Positions 19,347 through 27,878 of a stretch of DNA of 64,000 nt are shown here, piece after piece. Each line of letters starts with the position of its first letter. Positions within the stretch are counted from its first letter, which is position 1. Under the pieces are notes generated by a model. It did no database searches. It was not told where the DNA came from and worked only from the letters and a program-made list of their open reading frames with translations. The position numbers and the translations under genes were made by a program. Origin of the DNA: Anaerolineales bacterium (GTDB lineage: Bacteria > Chloroflexota > Anaerolineae > Anaerolineales > UBA11579); the NCBI GenBank assembly GCA_020059485.1, contig JAGVCA010000016.1, positions 148,662 through 212,661 of the forward strand, in the 5' to 3' direction.

Positions 19347-19973
19347 ATGGATTTAAAATCAATTTTCAACTCGGTCCTTGAGGGGGATGCCGAAGCTGTG
19401 CGGACCGGCGTCAATCAGATGCTGGAAAGCGGCGCTTCGGCAGAGTCGATCCTGCATGAAGCCTTGATCCCGGCGATGGATGAAGTCGGCAAGCGCTTTG
19501 AGGAAGGCGACTTCTTCGTCCCGGAGATGCTGATCGCCGCGCGCGCCATGCAATCCGGCCTCGGACTGCTCAAGCCCCATCTGGCCGAGGGCGATGTCCA
19601 GTCTTCCGGTAAGGTCGTGATAGGCACGGTCAAAGGCGACTTGCATGACATCGGGAAGAACCTGGTAGCGATGATGCTGGAAGGCGCTGGTTTTGAGGTT
19701 GTCGATCTCGGCACCGATGTCGACCCGACCAAATTCATTGAAGAGGTCCGTAATGGGGCCCAGATCATCGGGATGTCCGCCCTGCTGACCACCACGATGA
19801 ACAATATGAAAGCCGTGATCGAAGCCATTGAGGATATCGGGATGCGCGAGCAGGTCAAGATCATGATCGGCGGCGCGCCGGTGACCGGCGAATATGCCAA
19901 ATCGATCGGCGCAGATGGTTTCGCCTCCGACGCTTCCAGCGCGGTGCGCCTGGCGAAAGAGCTGATGGGCTGA
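19347..19973 (+). CDS. Corrinoid (B12)-binding methyl-carrier protein
   Basis: 208 residues: an N-terminal four-helix cap (about 1-85) and a Rossmann-like B12 domain with the signature GDLHDIGKN, where His100 is the lower cobalt ligand (DxHxxG), then SALLTTTM and GGAPVT. This is the MtbC/MtgC/MttC type used as the methyl carrier between two methyltransferases. AGGAG precedes the ATG. It lies 27 bases after the PanB homologue and 32 before the pterin methyltransferase, so the trio is one transcript. The usual MttB-type substrate methyltransferase is absent. Confidence 0.93.
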   Translation: MDLKSIFNSVLEGDAEAVRTGVNQMLESGASAESILHEALIPAMDEVGKRFEEGDFFVPEMLIAARAMQSGLGLLKPHLAEGDVQSSGKVVIGTVKGDLHDIGKNLVAMMLEGAGFEVVDLGTDVDPTKFIEEVRNGAQIIGMSALLTTTMNNMKAVIEAIEDIGMREQVKIMIGGAPVTGEYAKSIGADGFASDASSAVRLAKELMG

Positions 19974-20005
19974 ACCGCCTGAGGCATTGAGGAGAACGCC
20001 CCCAC

Positions 20006-20857
20006 ATGGAAACCAAGCTCAGTTACAAAGACAACCAGGTCATCATCAGCCCGGATCAACCGTTCAAGATCATTGGCGAACGGATCAACCCCACCCGCCG
20101 CAAAAAGCTGGCCTCCAGCATGGCTGCCGGCGATTTCAGCCTGGTGCAGGAGGACGCCCGCCTCCAGGTGGCAGCCGGAGCGCACATCCTGGATGTAAAT
20201 GCCGGTGTGCCCGGCGCGGATGAACCCGCCCTGATGCGCGGCGCAATGCAGGCTGTGATAGAAGTGGCCGAAGTGCCATTGTGCTTCGACAGCGCCAACC
20301 CGGATGCGCTCAAAGCCGCCCTGGAACACTACCCCGGCAAGGCATTGATCAACTCGACCACCGCCGAAGAAGAGATGATGGGCCGGATCCTGCCATTGGC
20401 CAAGGAGTACGGTGCGGCAGTCATCGGGGTCATCACTGATGATGCCGGCATCCCGGCCACGCCTGAGGACCGCCTGGCGACCGCCAAAAAATTGATCGAC
20501 CGGGCCGCAGATTACGGTGTGCCCAAAGAGGACATCATCATCGACGCCCTCGCCCTGACGGTCGGCGCGGACCACAATGCCAGCCGTGTCACCCTGGCCT
20601 CGATCGCCCTGATCCGCCGTGAACTGGGCGTGAACATCAACCTGGGTGCCAGCAACGTCTCCTTCGGCCTGCCCGACCGGGAATATATCAACACTGCCTA
20701 CCTGGCGCTGGCGATCGCCAACGGTCTGACCACGGCTATCACCGACCCGACCAAGCAGGAGATTTCCCTGACCATCATGGCCTGCGACCTGCTGATGGGC
20801 CAGGACGAATATGCCATGCGCTGGATCAGAGCCTATCGCAAGCGCAACCAGGCCTGA
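20006..20857 (+). CDS. Methyltetrahydrofolate:corrinoid methyltransferase (pterin-binding)
   Basis: 283 residues in the dihydropteroate-synthase-like TIM barrel of AcsE/MtgA/MtrH enzymes. Seen: IIGERINPT near the start, ILDVNAG, FDSANP, INSTTAEEE and GASNVSFGLP, the last holding the Asn that contacts N5 of the pterin in AcsE. It would move a methyl group between tetrahydrofolate and the neighbouring corrinoid protein. No Fe-S partner (AcsCD) is near. GGAG precedes the ATG, and the operon closes at a strong terminator. Confidence 0.88.
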   Translation: METKLSYKDNQVIISPDQPFKIIGERINPTRRKKLASSMAAGDFSLVQEDARLQVAAGAHILDVNAGVPGADEPALMRGAMQAVIEVAEVPLCFDSANPDALKAALEHYPGKALINSTTAEEEMMGRILPLAKEYGAAVIGVITDDAGIPATPEDRLATAKKLIDRAADYGVPKEDIIIDALALTVGADHNASRVTLASIALIRRELGVNINLGASNVSFGLPDREYINTAYLALAIANGLTTAITDPTKQEISLTIMACDLLMGQDEYAMRWIRAYRKRNQA

Positions 20858-20882
20858 TCTTCTCCGCGCCCGACTAACGACA

Positions 20883-20914
20883 AAACGCTTCCCGACAACG
20901 GGAAGCGTTTTTTT
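20883..20914 (+). terminator. Rho-independent terminator of the panB-corrinoid operon
   Basis: Perfect 12-base stem (20883-20894 with 20899-20910), loop ACAA, followed by a T tract. It lies between convergent genes; the opposite strand has a shorter T run and may also terminate. Confidence 0.92.
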
Positions 20915-20930
20915 CTTGATCCCTGAGGGG

Positions 20931-22253
20931 TCAGTCGATCTGAGTGAGCAGCGTTTCCACCTGCTCCAGTAGGTCGGACATCTCGTGCTGGCGGTAGATG
21001 GCCGCGGCCTGCTCCAGGTGTTCGCGGGCCTCCTGCGGCTTGTCCAGATCCAGCAAGGTCATCCCCAACATCACTCCCTGCTCGGCCTGCAGGCGGAATA
21101 GCCCCTGCGCTTCTGCCACCTCGATTGCCTCGCGGGCATACTTCATGGCTTCTTCCAGCTCGCCAAGTTCGGCCTTCACCGCGCTCAACTTGCCGCCAAC
21201 CTCCGCCAACCGGGGGGCATTCTGCATCTGGGCAGCAAGTTGGTATGCCTCGGTCAACAATTCTTCTGCCTTCTGCAGATGGCCGCCAAAATAAGCGGCC
21301 AGGCCCTGCTGGGCGATCAGTTCCATCTGCCATTCCCGATCGTGGACTTCCTTCGCCAGCGCCAGCCCGCGTGCCAGGATCGGTTCGGCGCGATCGAATT
21401 CTCCCTGTTCCAGTAAATAGTTGCTCAAGTAGCGAATATTTTCCGCCTCTGCGCCTGGGTCATTGATCTCGCGCGCCAACCGCAACGTCTGTTCGCCATT
21501 GAATAAGGCCATCCCCAGATCCGCTTGCCGGATGCTGAGTTGCGTGAGTTGCTCAAAGGCAGCGAATTGGATGTTTTGGTTTTGCAGCCGAGCCCCAATG
21601 TCGAGGGCGTTTTTAAAGTGTTCTTCCGCCGCGCCGAAATCATCCGAGCCCAGGTAGATCTGCCCAATTGCCACCTGGTACTGGCTGTTTGCTTCCTGGT
21701 TGTTCAGGGCTTTGGCAGCCTCCAGGGCGATCGAAAAAGATTCCATCGCTTTGTGCGGCTGTTCCATCGCCAGGAAGAGACCGCCCATTAACCCTGAAAT
21801 GTGCATCTCGCGTTGGTTGTCGCCAATCTCCGAAGCCTGCCGGTAAGCATGCTGCAGGTCTTTGACCGCTTTCTCAGGCTCGCCGATCCCCAGTTGCAGC
21901 TTTCCGAGCTGGGTGTAGGCATCAATCATGATCGGAATATGACCGATCTTCTCTGCGAGCTTGCGGGACCGGTTGAATGCCTGGAGAGCCTGCCGGGTAT
22001 TCCCGATCCGGTTCAGACACAAACCCTTGACTCCCTCCAAACGGGCCAGGTTGACCTGGTCCTGCATTTCTTTCGCCAGTGAAAGCCCTTCTTCCACATT
22101 CGTCAATGCCTTGGGCGCATCCCCCTGCTTCAGGTACAACGAAGCCAGGCGGGTCAGGCTGTCGAGCAAGCCAGGTTTATCCTGCCCGGCGCGTTGTGTT
22201 TCGATCTGTTCAAGCAATCCTTGGACAGCCTGATCTTCCTCTTTGTTCATCAT
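20931..22253 (-). CDS. TPR-repeat protein
   Basis: 440 residues made almost wholly of helix-turn-helix TPR units of about 40 residues (for example ALQAFNRSRKLAEKIG, AMESFSIALEAAKALN, AEEHFKNALDIGARL, AIEVAEAQGLFRLQAEQGV). No signal peptide or enzymatic domain is seen, so it is probably a soluble scaffold. GGAGAG precedes tandem ATG codons. It is the last gene after the dehalogenase-associated genes, 14 bases from the small membrane protein, but similar TPR proteins are common in Chloroflexota and a dehalogenation role is not shown. Confidence 0.82.
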   Translation of the reverse strand: MMNKEEDQAVQGLLEQIETQRAGQDKPGLLDSLTRLASLYLKQGDAPKALTNVEEGLSLAKEMQDQVNLARLEGVKGLCLNRIGNTRQALQAFNRSRKLAEKIGHIPIMIDAYTQLGKLQLGIGEPEKAVKDLQHAYRQASEIGDNQREMHISGLMGGLFLAMEQPHKAMESFSIALEAAKALNNQEANSQYQVAIGQIYLGSDDFGAAEEHFKNALDIGARLQNQNIQFAAFEQLTQLSIRQADLGMALFNGEQTLRLAREINDPGAEAENIRYLSNYLLEQGEFDRAEPILARGLALAKEVHDREWQMELIAQQGLAAYFGGHLQKAEELLTEAYQLAAQMQNAPRLAEVGGKLSAVKAELGELEEAMKYAREAIEVAEAQGLFRLQAEQGVMLGMTLLDLDKPQEAREHLEQAAAIYRQHEMSDLLEQVETLLTQID

Positions 22254-22267
22254 GGGGATCTCTCCAA

Positions 22268-22516
22268 TTAAGGTGTTGGTGTGACTGACAACTCGTTGGC
22301 TTCCTGGGAGGGCGTCGGTTCCATCTGATTCCAGTTCTCATACGCTTCAGGATCGACCTCAAAATTTTCCAAGGTTGGTCGGACAAACGCCGGGTTGGCA
22401 TCACCCCCATCGCCTAGCAAGGCGTCCACCCATTGAAAGGCAACCAGGAGTACAGAGATTGCTACAAATCCGAACAGAAGAATATTCTTCAGCCGGTTTC
22501 GGGAGTTTTTCGCCAT
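22268..22516 (-). CDS. Small single-pass membrane protein, unknown
   Basis: 82 residues: a basic N-terminus (KNSRNRLKN), one hydrophobic helix (about 12-31), and an acidic Pro/Thr-rich outer tail ending in SVTPTP. The start overlaps the 3' end of the NosR-like gene by 28 bases, so it belongs to the same transcript. I do not recognise a family. The tail could be periplasmic and the protein an accessory subunit of the membrane flavoprotein, but this rests only on position. Confidence 0.6.
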   Translation of the reverse strand: MAKNSRNRLKNILLFGFVAISVLLVAFQWVDALLGDGGDANPAFVRPTLENFEVDPEAYENWNQMEPTPSQEANELSVTPTP

Positions 22517-23721
22517 TTCTTCCAGACCTCCAATACCCAGCGGCGGACCTCGGTGATCACATCATAAACCGGGTCCAATGGACAGAGAAAATTGCAAAAC
22601 GGGCGATACATCACCAGGCTGGCAAGTACCACCAGGATCAAAAAAATGAACTGAATGGTGGTGCCTTTCAGGTCAAACAATGTGGCAAATGGTTCGTATC
22701 CGGCCACGCCCGGCTGGCGCAAGGCCAGGCCCAGTACCACAGCCGTGAATGCCAGCCCGCGTTGCAACCAGGTGAACAGGTCACGGTATTCGCGCGGTTT
22801 GTACAGCCTGGCATTGGTCAATTGCGCCAGCAGTTCCTGGAATGCGCCAAACGGACAGAACCAGGCGCAGTACGGGTTTTTGGCGTCCACCGTCGTGACG
22901 AACAGGATCCCGCCGATCAGGATATACCAGTACAGGTTGGATTGCCAGTCCGGCCAGAAACCGCTGAGCAGCGAGATCACCATAGAGATCGTAAACGGTG
23001 CGGTGTAGATAAATCCGACCACCACCAGGCCGGTCAGCAGCGTTCCCCAGCGAATACGCTTTTTCCACTGGCTGCTGCGGATCTTATGCCCAAAGTATCC
23101 AGCCGTGTACAACCCCAACAGGCTGATCTCCGGCCAGCCGAACTTGATCGGTTTCTTTTCGGGCGTAAGAGGCGCATCCAGTCCATCCCTGGCGATCAAC
23201 CGGACCGCTTCGCGGGCCGCGCCAGCCACCCCCTCCGCGCTCAGTGTCGCCCCAGAGACCGCATCCACCCCGTTCCCGATCGTCAGGTCAGCGGTAAATT
23301 GCTGGCCGGTGAACTGATCGACCAATCCGGCGTTATCGATCAGGCGGAAAAACCCGGGCGACTCTCGCTGCTGCACCAGATACACGCCGATGATCTCACC
23401 GGCGGGATCGATCCCCACCAGCATCTCGATCGGCCCGGCATAGCCAGCCGCTTCGGCAGCAGCGGCATAACCGACGATCTCGCCATCCGCATCATATCCC
23501 ACAAACAGCCTGCTCTCGCTCTCCACCCTGACCGTCCCGGGCAGGACCTCAGGAACCAACGGCAGTATCTCCACGCCGCTGTTGAAATAGCCGAACAGCC
23601 AGGCAACCAGGGCAATGGCGAAACTCGCCACCAGCACTGCCCGGCGCTGTCGAAGGTCCTTTTGTCTCCGGGGAGCAAGGCCTGGTTCAATATTGGTAAT
23701 TGCGATCAGGTCTTCGGTCAT
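22489..23721 (-). CDS. rdhC: NosR/PceC-like membrane flavoprotein with 4Fe-4S motifs
   Basis: About 410 residues. One N-terminal membrane helix is followed by an outer FMN-binding domain with DAVSGATLSAEGV, the flavinylation motif in which the last Thr of SGAT is covalently modified by ApbE in this family. Then come about five helices and two ferredoxin-like motifs, YCAWFCPFGA and FCNFLCPLDP. This layout is that of NosR, NirI and the dehalogenase-operon protein PceC/RdhC, likely passing electrons from the quinone pool. ATG 23721 is preferred; an in-frame TTG at 23739 would add six residues. It follows rdhA and rdhB, separated by a hairpin. Confidence 0.87.
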   Translation of the reverse strand: MTEDLIAITNIEPGLAPRRQKDLRQRRAVLVASFAIALVAWLFGYFNSGVEILPLVPEVLPGTVRVESESRLFVGYDADGEIVGYAAAAEAAGYAGPIEMLVGIDPAGEIIGVYLVQQRESPGFFRLIDNAGLVDQFTGQQFTADLTIGNGVDAVSGATLSAEGVAGAAREAVRLIARDGLDAPLTPEKKPIKFGWPEISLLGLYTAGYFGHKIRSSQWKKRIRWGTLLTGLVVVGFIYTAPFTISMVISLLSGFWPDWQSNLYWYILIGGILFVTTVDAKNPYCAWFCPFGAFQELLAQLTNARLYKPREYRDLFTWLQRGLAFTAVVLGLALRQPGVAGYEPFATLFDLKGTTIQFIFLILVVLASLVMYRPFCNFLCPLDPVYDVITEVRRWVLEVWKKWRKTPETG

Positions 23722-23752
23722 GTTCGGATTTTCTCTCAATTGATAAGAAACA

Positions 23753-23783
23753 AAGAGGGAGGGATGTTGACACCCTCCCTCTT
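23753..23783 (-). terminator. Hairpin with T-rich tail between rdhB and rdhC
   Basis: Perfect 11-base inverted repeat (23753-23763 with 23773-23783, 9-base loop). On the minus strand it is followed by TTTGTTTCTT. It probably acts as a partial terminator or mRNA stabiliser, lowering rdhC relative to rdhAB. Confidence 0.65.
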
Positions 23784-23817
23784 CATTATAATCTACGCCA
23801 GTCTTTTGCAGCCAGGT

Positions 23818-24024
23818 TTATCCCTTGGGGGTGCGGACGATCCAGACAACGACGCCTGCGATCAGCAGCACAAAGAATACCACCCAGAAGATCACCGTAG
23901 CGGTCGACTGAAGTTCCCGCGCGCTCATCAGCGCATTCTGCAGCATAAAGATCTCAGCCAGCAGCCACAACAGCCACAACAGCCATTCTACGACAGGACG
24001 AGGTTTGATATTGATCCCAAACAT
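23818..24024 (-). CDS. rdhB: RdhB-like membrane anchor of the reductive dehalogenase
   Basis: 68 residues with two strongly hydrophobic helices (WLLWLLWLLAEIFML and TVIFWVVFFVLLIAGVVVWI), a short connecting loop and a basic end. Its ATG directly follows the rdhA stop (TAAATG). RdhB proteins are small, poorly conserved membrane proteins that hold RdhA at the outer face; this one is shorter than many and appears to have two rather than three helices. Assignment rests on position and topology more than on sequence. Confidence 0.75.
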   Translation of the reverse strand: MFGINIKPRPVVEWLLWLLWLLAEIFMLQNALMSARELQSTATVIFWVVFFVLLIAGVVVWIVRTPKG

Positions 24025-25440
24025 TTAACCCTCCAATACCGATGCATCGGTGCTGAAACCATATTCCGGCAGATCCAGGTTCCACCACTCTTCCGGGTCA
24101 GCCTGAACGCCGTAGCCAAAAGCGTCGTCCATCGAGCGATAGAAACCGTCCAGGGCCGGCATGGTGGCGATACCGAAGCGCACCCAGTCGTGGATCCAGG
24201 CCTTGTCTTCTTTCGAAAACGGACACACCGCAAAACAGATCGTGCAGTTGTTGGTGGATGTGCCGTTCCAGTAGGTCATGCACTTGACGGCATCTTCAAA
24301 CCATGCCTTATGACCGGGGACATTCCACCCGCCAGCGATCTGCCAGGTGGGTTCATCCTCGAAGGAGAGGGCTCCGGACGGGCAGGCTTCTGCGCACTTC
24401 TTGCAAGATTTGCAGAATTCCATGATCCCGGCATCGATCGGTTTGTCTTCGGCCAGCGGCAGGTCGGTGATGATCTTGAAAATGCGGACCATCGGGCCGT
24501 ATTCGGGGGTGATCACCCGATTCATGCGGCCCATCTCGCCCATCCCGGAGAGCACGGCATATGCAGGGGTAACTGCCAGCGCATTGATCGAGGCTTCACC
24601 CAGCGCCTGGTAACCCAGACCGCGCAGAAATTCCTGCGTCACGCCCTGAGTGCGGCGGCTCCGGCCGTAGGTGGCCAGTGTCGTTTGGCAAGCGGTGTGG
24701 GTCGGAGAGCGCCGCAGCGTCTCAGCAGACATCTGCATCGCATAGCAGACTACCCATTCACACTTCTTGGGGATATAACGGGCGTTCTCATCCTCGTAGG
24801 CCTGCTCTTCATCTGTGAAGATCAGTTCCTTGCCATCCGGATCATGCGAGTAAATGAACTTGCGGGTGTCATCGGTCAACTTGTGAATGGTAACCGTTGC
24901 CGCGCCGAAGTGCCGCATGGCCGCCCGGAGCATCTTGGCGGCTTCTTCCGGTGTGCCCGTCCACTTGGGAACACCAAGGGTTTCGGGGGTGTCGGCTTTT
25001 TGCGGGCCGAGGAAATATGTCTCGCCGCGCAGGTCCCACATCTGGGCATTGTAGATTGCCTGGTCTTTGTGAGAATAACCCGGTGTGCCGTTCGCGAGGC
25101 GTTCGGCTTTCAGTTTGGCGCCGCTTTCGGCCAATTGTCCGGGCAGGTCTGCCCCGCCGTGGATGCCCAAACCAGGACCGCGCACGGTCACAGTCTGCTC
25201 GCTGAAGCGCTCGTACACATTGTAGTCGATCTCGGTGGTCGGCTCGTCAACCGTCTTCACCCACCAGGGGCGTTTTGGTCGGCCGGCCGGGTCTGAGAAT
25301 TCCGCTTTCGACATCTTTCGGGCGGCAGGGGCGCTCTGGGGAGCGGCGGCAGTCGTCGCAACTGCAGCTGTACCCAGACCCAAACCCGCCAAACGCAGGA
25401 ATTCCCGACGGCTAAGCTTTCTCTTCGTTTTATCTTCCAT
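24025..25440 (-). CDS. rdhA: Reductive dehalogenase catalytic subunit
   Basis: 471 residues from ATG 25440, which has AAGGAG eight bases upstream and begins a Tat signal (SRREFLRLAGLGLG, 10-23); the longer open frame upstream has no such site. The C-terminal half holds the family core: LRGLGYQALGEASIN, GMGEMGRMNRVITPEYGP (299-316) and TDLPLAEDKPID, then a first 4Fe-4S cluster (Cys343, 346, 349, 353) and a second (Cys387, 399, 402, 406, in CTICFAVCPF). This is a corrinoid and Fe-S enzyme removing halogen from organohalides outside the membrane; a catabolic rather than respiratory role is possible. Operon context (RdhB, PceC-like protein, two-component system) supports the respiratory type. Substrate unknown. 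Confidence 0.93.
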   Translation of the reverse strand: MEDKTKRKLSRREFLRLAGLGLGTAAVATTAAAPQSAPAARKMSKAEFSDPAGRPKRPWWVKTVDEPTTEIDYNVYERFSEQTVTVRGPGLGIHGGADLPGQLAESGAKLKAERLANGTPGYSHKDQAIYNAQMWDLRGETYFLGPQKADTPETLGVPKWTGTPEEAAKMLRAAMRHFGAATVTIHKLTDDTRKFIYSHDPDGKELIFTDEEQAYEDENARYIPKKCEWVVCYAMQMSAETLRRSPTHTACQTTLATYGRSRRTQGVTQEFLRGLGYQALGEASINALAVTPAYAVLSGMGEMGRMNRVITPEYGPMVRIFKIITDLPLAEDKPIDAGIMEFCKSCKKCAEACPSGALSFEDEPTWQIAGGWNVPGHKAWFEDAVKCMTYWNGTSTNNCTICFAVCPFSKEDKAWIHDWVRFGIATMPALDGFYRSMDDAFGYGVQADPEEWWNLDLPEYGFSTDASVLEG

Positions 25441-25542
25441 TGTACAAATCTCCTTGCAGACCATGAGTAGTGGCAGTGGTCTATCACCATCATGATAGCA
25501 AAGAGCATTAATTTTGTATGTCAGGGGAAACAAGCGATCAAG

Positions 25543-25581
25543 GTCAGGAAATCCACCAAATCATGTGGGGTTTTTCCTGAC
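25543..25581. promoter_or_regulatory. Inverted repeat upstream of rdhA
   Basis: GTCAGGAAA (25543-25551) and TTTCCTGAC (25573-25581) form a 9-base inverted repeat, about 100 bases upstream of rdhA and just after the response-regulator stop. It may be an RNA hairpin ending the regulator transcript or a DNA site; there is no strong T tract on the minus strand. Confidence 0.4.
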
Positions 25582-25600
25582 AAACGGTTCAGGCAGGGAT

Positions 25601-26263
25601 TCAGTCTTTCAAATTATCAAGGATCCCCAATTTGACCGCGAAACGGACCATCTCGCTGCGGTGCTCGATCTCGAGCTTTTCGAAGGCCCGTTGCCGGTAG
25701 GTGTCCACTGTCTTGGGGCTGATGATCAGTTTATCGCCGATCTCCCGGCTGGTGAACCCCATCGCGGACAGTCTGAAAACCTCTTGTTCGCGTTCGGTCA
25801 GATCCTGGAAGCGGATCTCCTCACTGGTGCCTTCTTCCACATAGGTCGCGATCAGCGCGGTCGCCGCCACCGGATGCAGGTAACGTTCTCCGGCATGGAC
25901 CGTACGGATGGCATCCAGCAGGCTTTCATGGGTAGTGGATTTAGGCACATAGCCATCGGCGCCGGCTTCGATCGCATTAATCACAAATTCCTTGCTGGAA
26001 TGCATCGACAGGACCACAACTTTCATCAGAGGCATCTGCTGTTTTAACTGGCGTGTGACCTCGATCCCGCTGATATCCGGCAACCCCAGGTCCACGATCG
26101 CGACATCCGGCGAGATCGAAGCGACCAATTCAACCGCCCGCTGCCCGGTAGCCGCCTCGCCGACCACGGCCAGGTCCGGCTCGGATTCCAACAGCAAGCG
26201 CAGACCATCGCGCAGCACCTGATGGTCATCCACCAGCATCACCCGGATCCTGTCAGATCGCAT
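25601..26263 (-). CDS. NarL/LuxR-family response regulator
   Basis: 220 residues: receiver domain (LVDDHQVLRDG, phospho-acceptor Asp58 in VDLGLPD, Lys in VPKS) and a C-terminal LuxR helix-turn-helix (LTEREQEVFRLSAMGFTSRE, ISPKTVDTYRQRAFEKL). Its start overlaps the sensor kinase gene by 11 bases, so the two form a cognate pair. It lies directly upstream of rdhA; two-component systems next to rdh genes are common in Dehalococcoidia and thought to sense halogenated compounds, which is the best guess here. Confidence 0.92.
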   Translation of the reverse strand: MRSDRIRVMLVDDHQVLRDGLRLLLESEPDLAVVGEAATGQRAVELVASISPDVAIVDLGLPDISGIEVTRQLKQQMPLMKVVVLSMHSSKEFVINAIEAGADGYVPKSTTHESLLDAIRTVHAGERYLHPVAATALIATYVEEGTSEEIRFQDLTEREQEVFRLSAMGFTSREIGDKLIISPKTVDTYRQRAFEKLEIEHRSEMVRFAVKLGILDNLKD

Positions 26264-27878
26264 TCTGCATCTCCAACTCTGGCAGCGGTACGCGCACCTC
26301 GATGGTCGTGCCGGCCCCGACGCGGGAGTACATTTCCAGCCGCCCGCCGATCAATTCCGCTCGTTCATTCATACTAATCAAGCCGAGGTGACGCCGCCCG
26401 TCCTCTGGCCGCACTTCGACCGGGTCGAATCCGCGCCCGTCATCCTCGAGCTTGAGATACACCAGGTTCTCGCGCGGCTCAAGTTCGATCACCACTTTCT
26501 CCGCTTCAGCATGCCGGACGACATTGGTCAGCCCTTCCTGCACGATCCGGTACAGCACCATCTCGATGTTCAGCGGCAACTTGGTTTCGATCCGGTTCTT
26601 GACCTTGATGCGCAGCCCGGTCTGGCTGGCGATCTCATCAGCCAGCCCAACAATCGCCGCCCCCAGCCCGAATTCCTCCAGGGCGGGCGGGCGCAGGCTG
26701 TACGAAAGATCGCGGATCTCCTGGATCGTGCCGGAAACCAGCCCCTGCATCTCCGTCAGCTTGGTTTTCAGTGCATCCTGCTCGCACATGTTTTCCAGCG
26801 CTTTCAGGCGGATCAACAGGCTCGTCAGGCCCTGGCCGGCCTGGTCGTGCAGTTCGCGGGCCAGATGGCGGCGCTCGTCCTCCTGCGCAGTCACCAGCGA
26901 TTCCAGAAGCAGCTGGCGGGCGGCTTCCTTCTCTCTCAATTTGATCCGCAGCCAGGCATTGGCAACCACCTCGGAGATCTTGGTTCCAATTGCCTCTAGC
27001 AACGCGATTTCATCCTCACGCAGTTCGCGCGCCTGCGGGAATGCCAGGTTGATAACCCCAAACTGGATATTGCGCGCCTCGATCGGGATCGTGATATGTT
27101 GGGCAGCCACACCTTGCAGCCCACGGCCTTCGAGCAGCCGACATTGCTCAACCATGATCTCCCCACCCAGCACGCCAGCCTCCAGGGCCCGCTGGCTCTC
27201 ACATGGCTGCCCGCCATCCGTCTGCAGCAGGGCCGGCTGGACCGCCTCGGGGACGCCGCGCCAGCTCGCCAGGTGCATTTTGTGGACCTCGGGGTCATAC
27301 AGATACACCCAGCCATATTCCAGGCCGAGCAGGTCGAGCATGCTTTCCAGCGTTAGAAACAGGACATCATGGATCTCGGATTCCCGATCTGCCGCCAGGG
27401 CGATGCGGTTAACCGCTTCCAACTGGCGGTTGGTCTCTGAGAGGTCTTCCTGGATCGCCACGAAATTGTCGATCATCTGGTTGACCGATTCGGCCATCGA
27501 ACCGATCTCATCTCTGGCCCAGACTTCCGCTCGCAGGTGATATTCACCTGCAGCCACCCGCTTTGCGGTCTGTTTCAGTGTGTCGATCGGATTGGTCAGA
27601 ATATAGACCAATAAAAGGAGCAGGATGATAGAAAGGAAGGCAGCGATCCCGGTCACAAACATCACACTGCGGCTGCCGGCGTTCATCGCGGCTTCTACCC
27701 GCGTATCGGTCAGAATATACGAAAGCCAGTCCGCTAAGCCGGTCGTGATCCAGTAATTCAGGCTGAACCCAAGGATCAGCACCGGTAGCACTCCGATCCC
27801 GATGATCTTCCAGCGGATCGGGACCGAGAGCACCAGTTGTCTGATCGTTCGTTGGATCAGGTCAAAGAAATTGTTCAA
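26253..27878 (-). CDS. Membrane sensor histidine kinase (HAMP-GAF-HisKA_3)
   Basis: 541 residues. Two membrane helices (about 25-45 and 70-92) flank a very short outer loop; a HAMP linker follows (NPIDTLKQTAKRVAAGEYHL), then a GAF domain (about 155-310), the NarX/DegS-type dimerisation motif LARELHDQAGQGLTSLL with His344, and an ATPase domain with the G box DDGRGFD. TTG 27878 is the start, with GGAGG six bases before it. The small outer loop suggests sensing in the membrane or by the GAF domain. Partner of the overlapping response regulator. Confidence 0.9.
   Translation of the reverse strand: MNNFFDLIQRTIRQLVLSVPIRWKIIGIGVLPVLILGFSLNYWITTGLADWLSYILTDTRVEAAMNAGSRSVMFVTGIAAFLSIILLLLLVYILTNPIDTLKQTAKRVAAGEYHLRAEVWARDEIGSMAESVNQMIDNFVAIQEDLSETNRQLEAVNRIALAADRESEIHDVLFLTLESMLDLLGLEYGWVYLYDPEVHKMHLASWRGVPEAVQPALLQTDGGQPCESQRALEAGVLGGEIMVEQCRLLEGRGLQGVAAQHITIPIEARNIQFGVINLAFPQARELREDEIALLEAIGTKISEVVANAWLRIKLREKEAARQLLLESLVTAQEDERRHLARELHDQAGQGLTSLLIRLKALENMCEQDALKTKLTEMQGLVSGTIQEIRDLSYSLRPPALEEFGLGAAIVGLADEIASQTGLRIKVKNRIETKLPLNIEMVLYRIVQEGLTNVVRHAEAEKVVIELEPRENLVYLKLEDDGRGFDPVEVRPEDGRRHLGLISMNERAELIGGRLEMYSRVGAGTTIEVRVPLPELEMQNAI

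Noticed and set aside
22375..25296. 973-codon plus-strand open frame across the dehalogenase genes
   Set aside because: Antisense to rdhA, rdhB, rdhC and the small membrane protein; composition (His, Gln, Arg-rich) is typical of a shadow frame.
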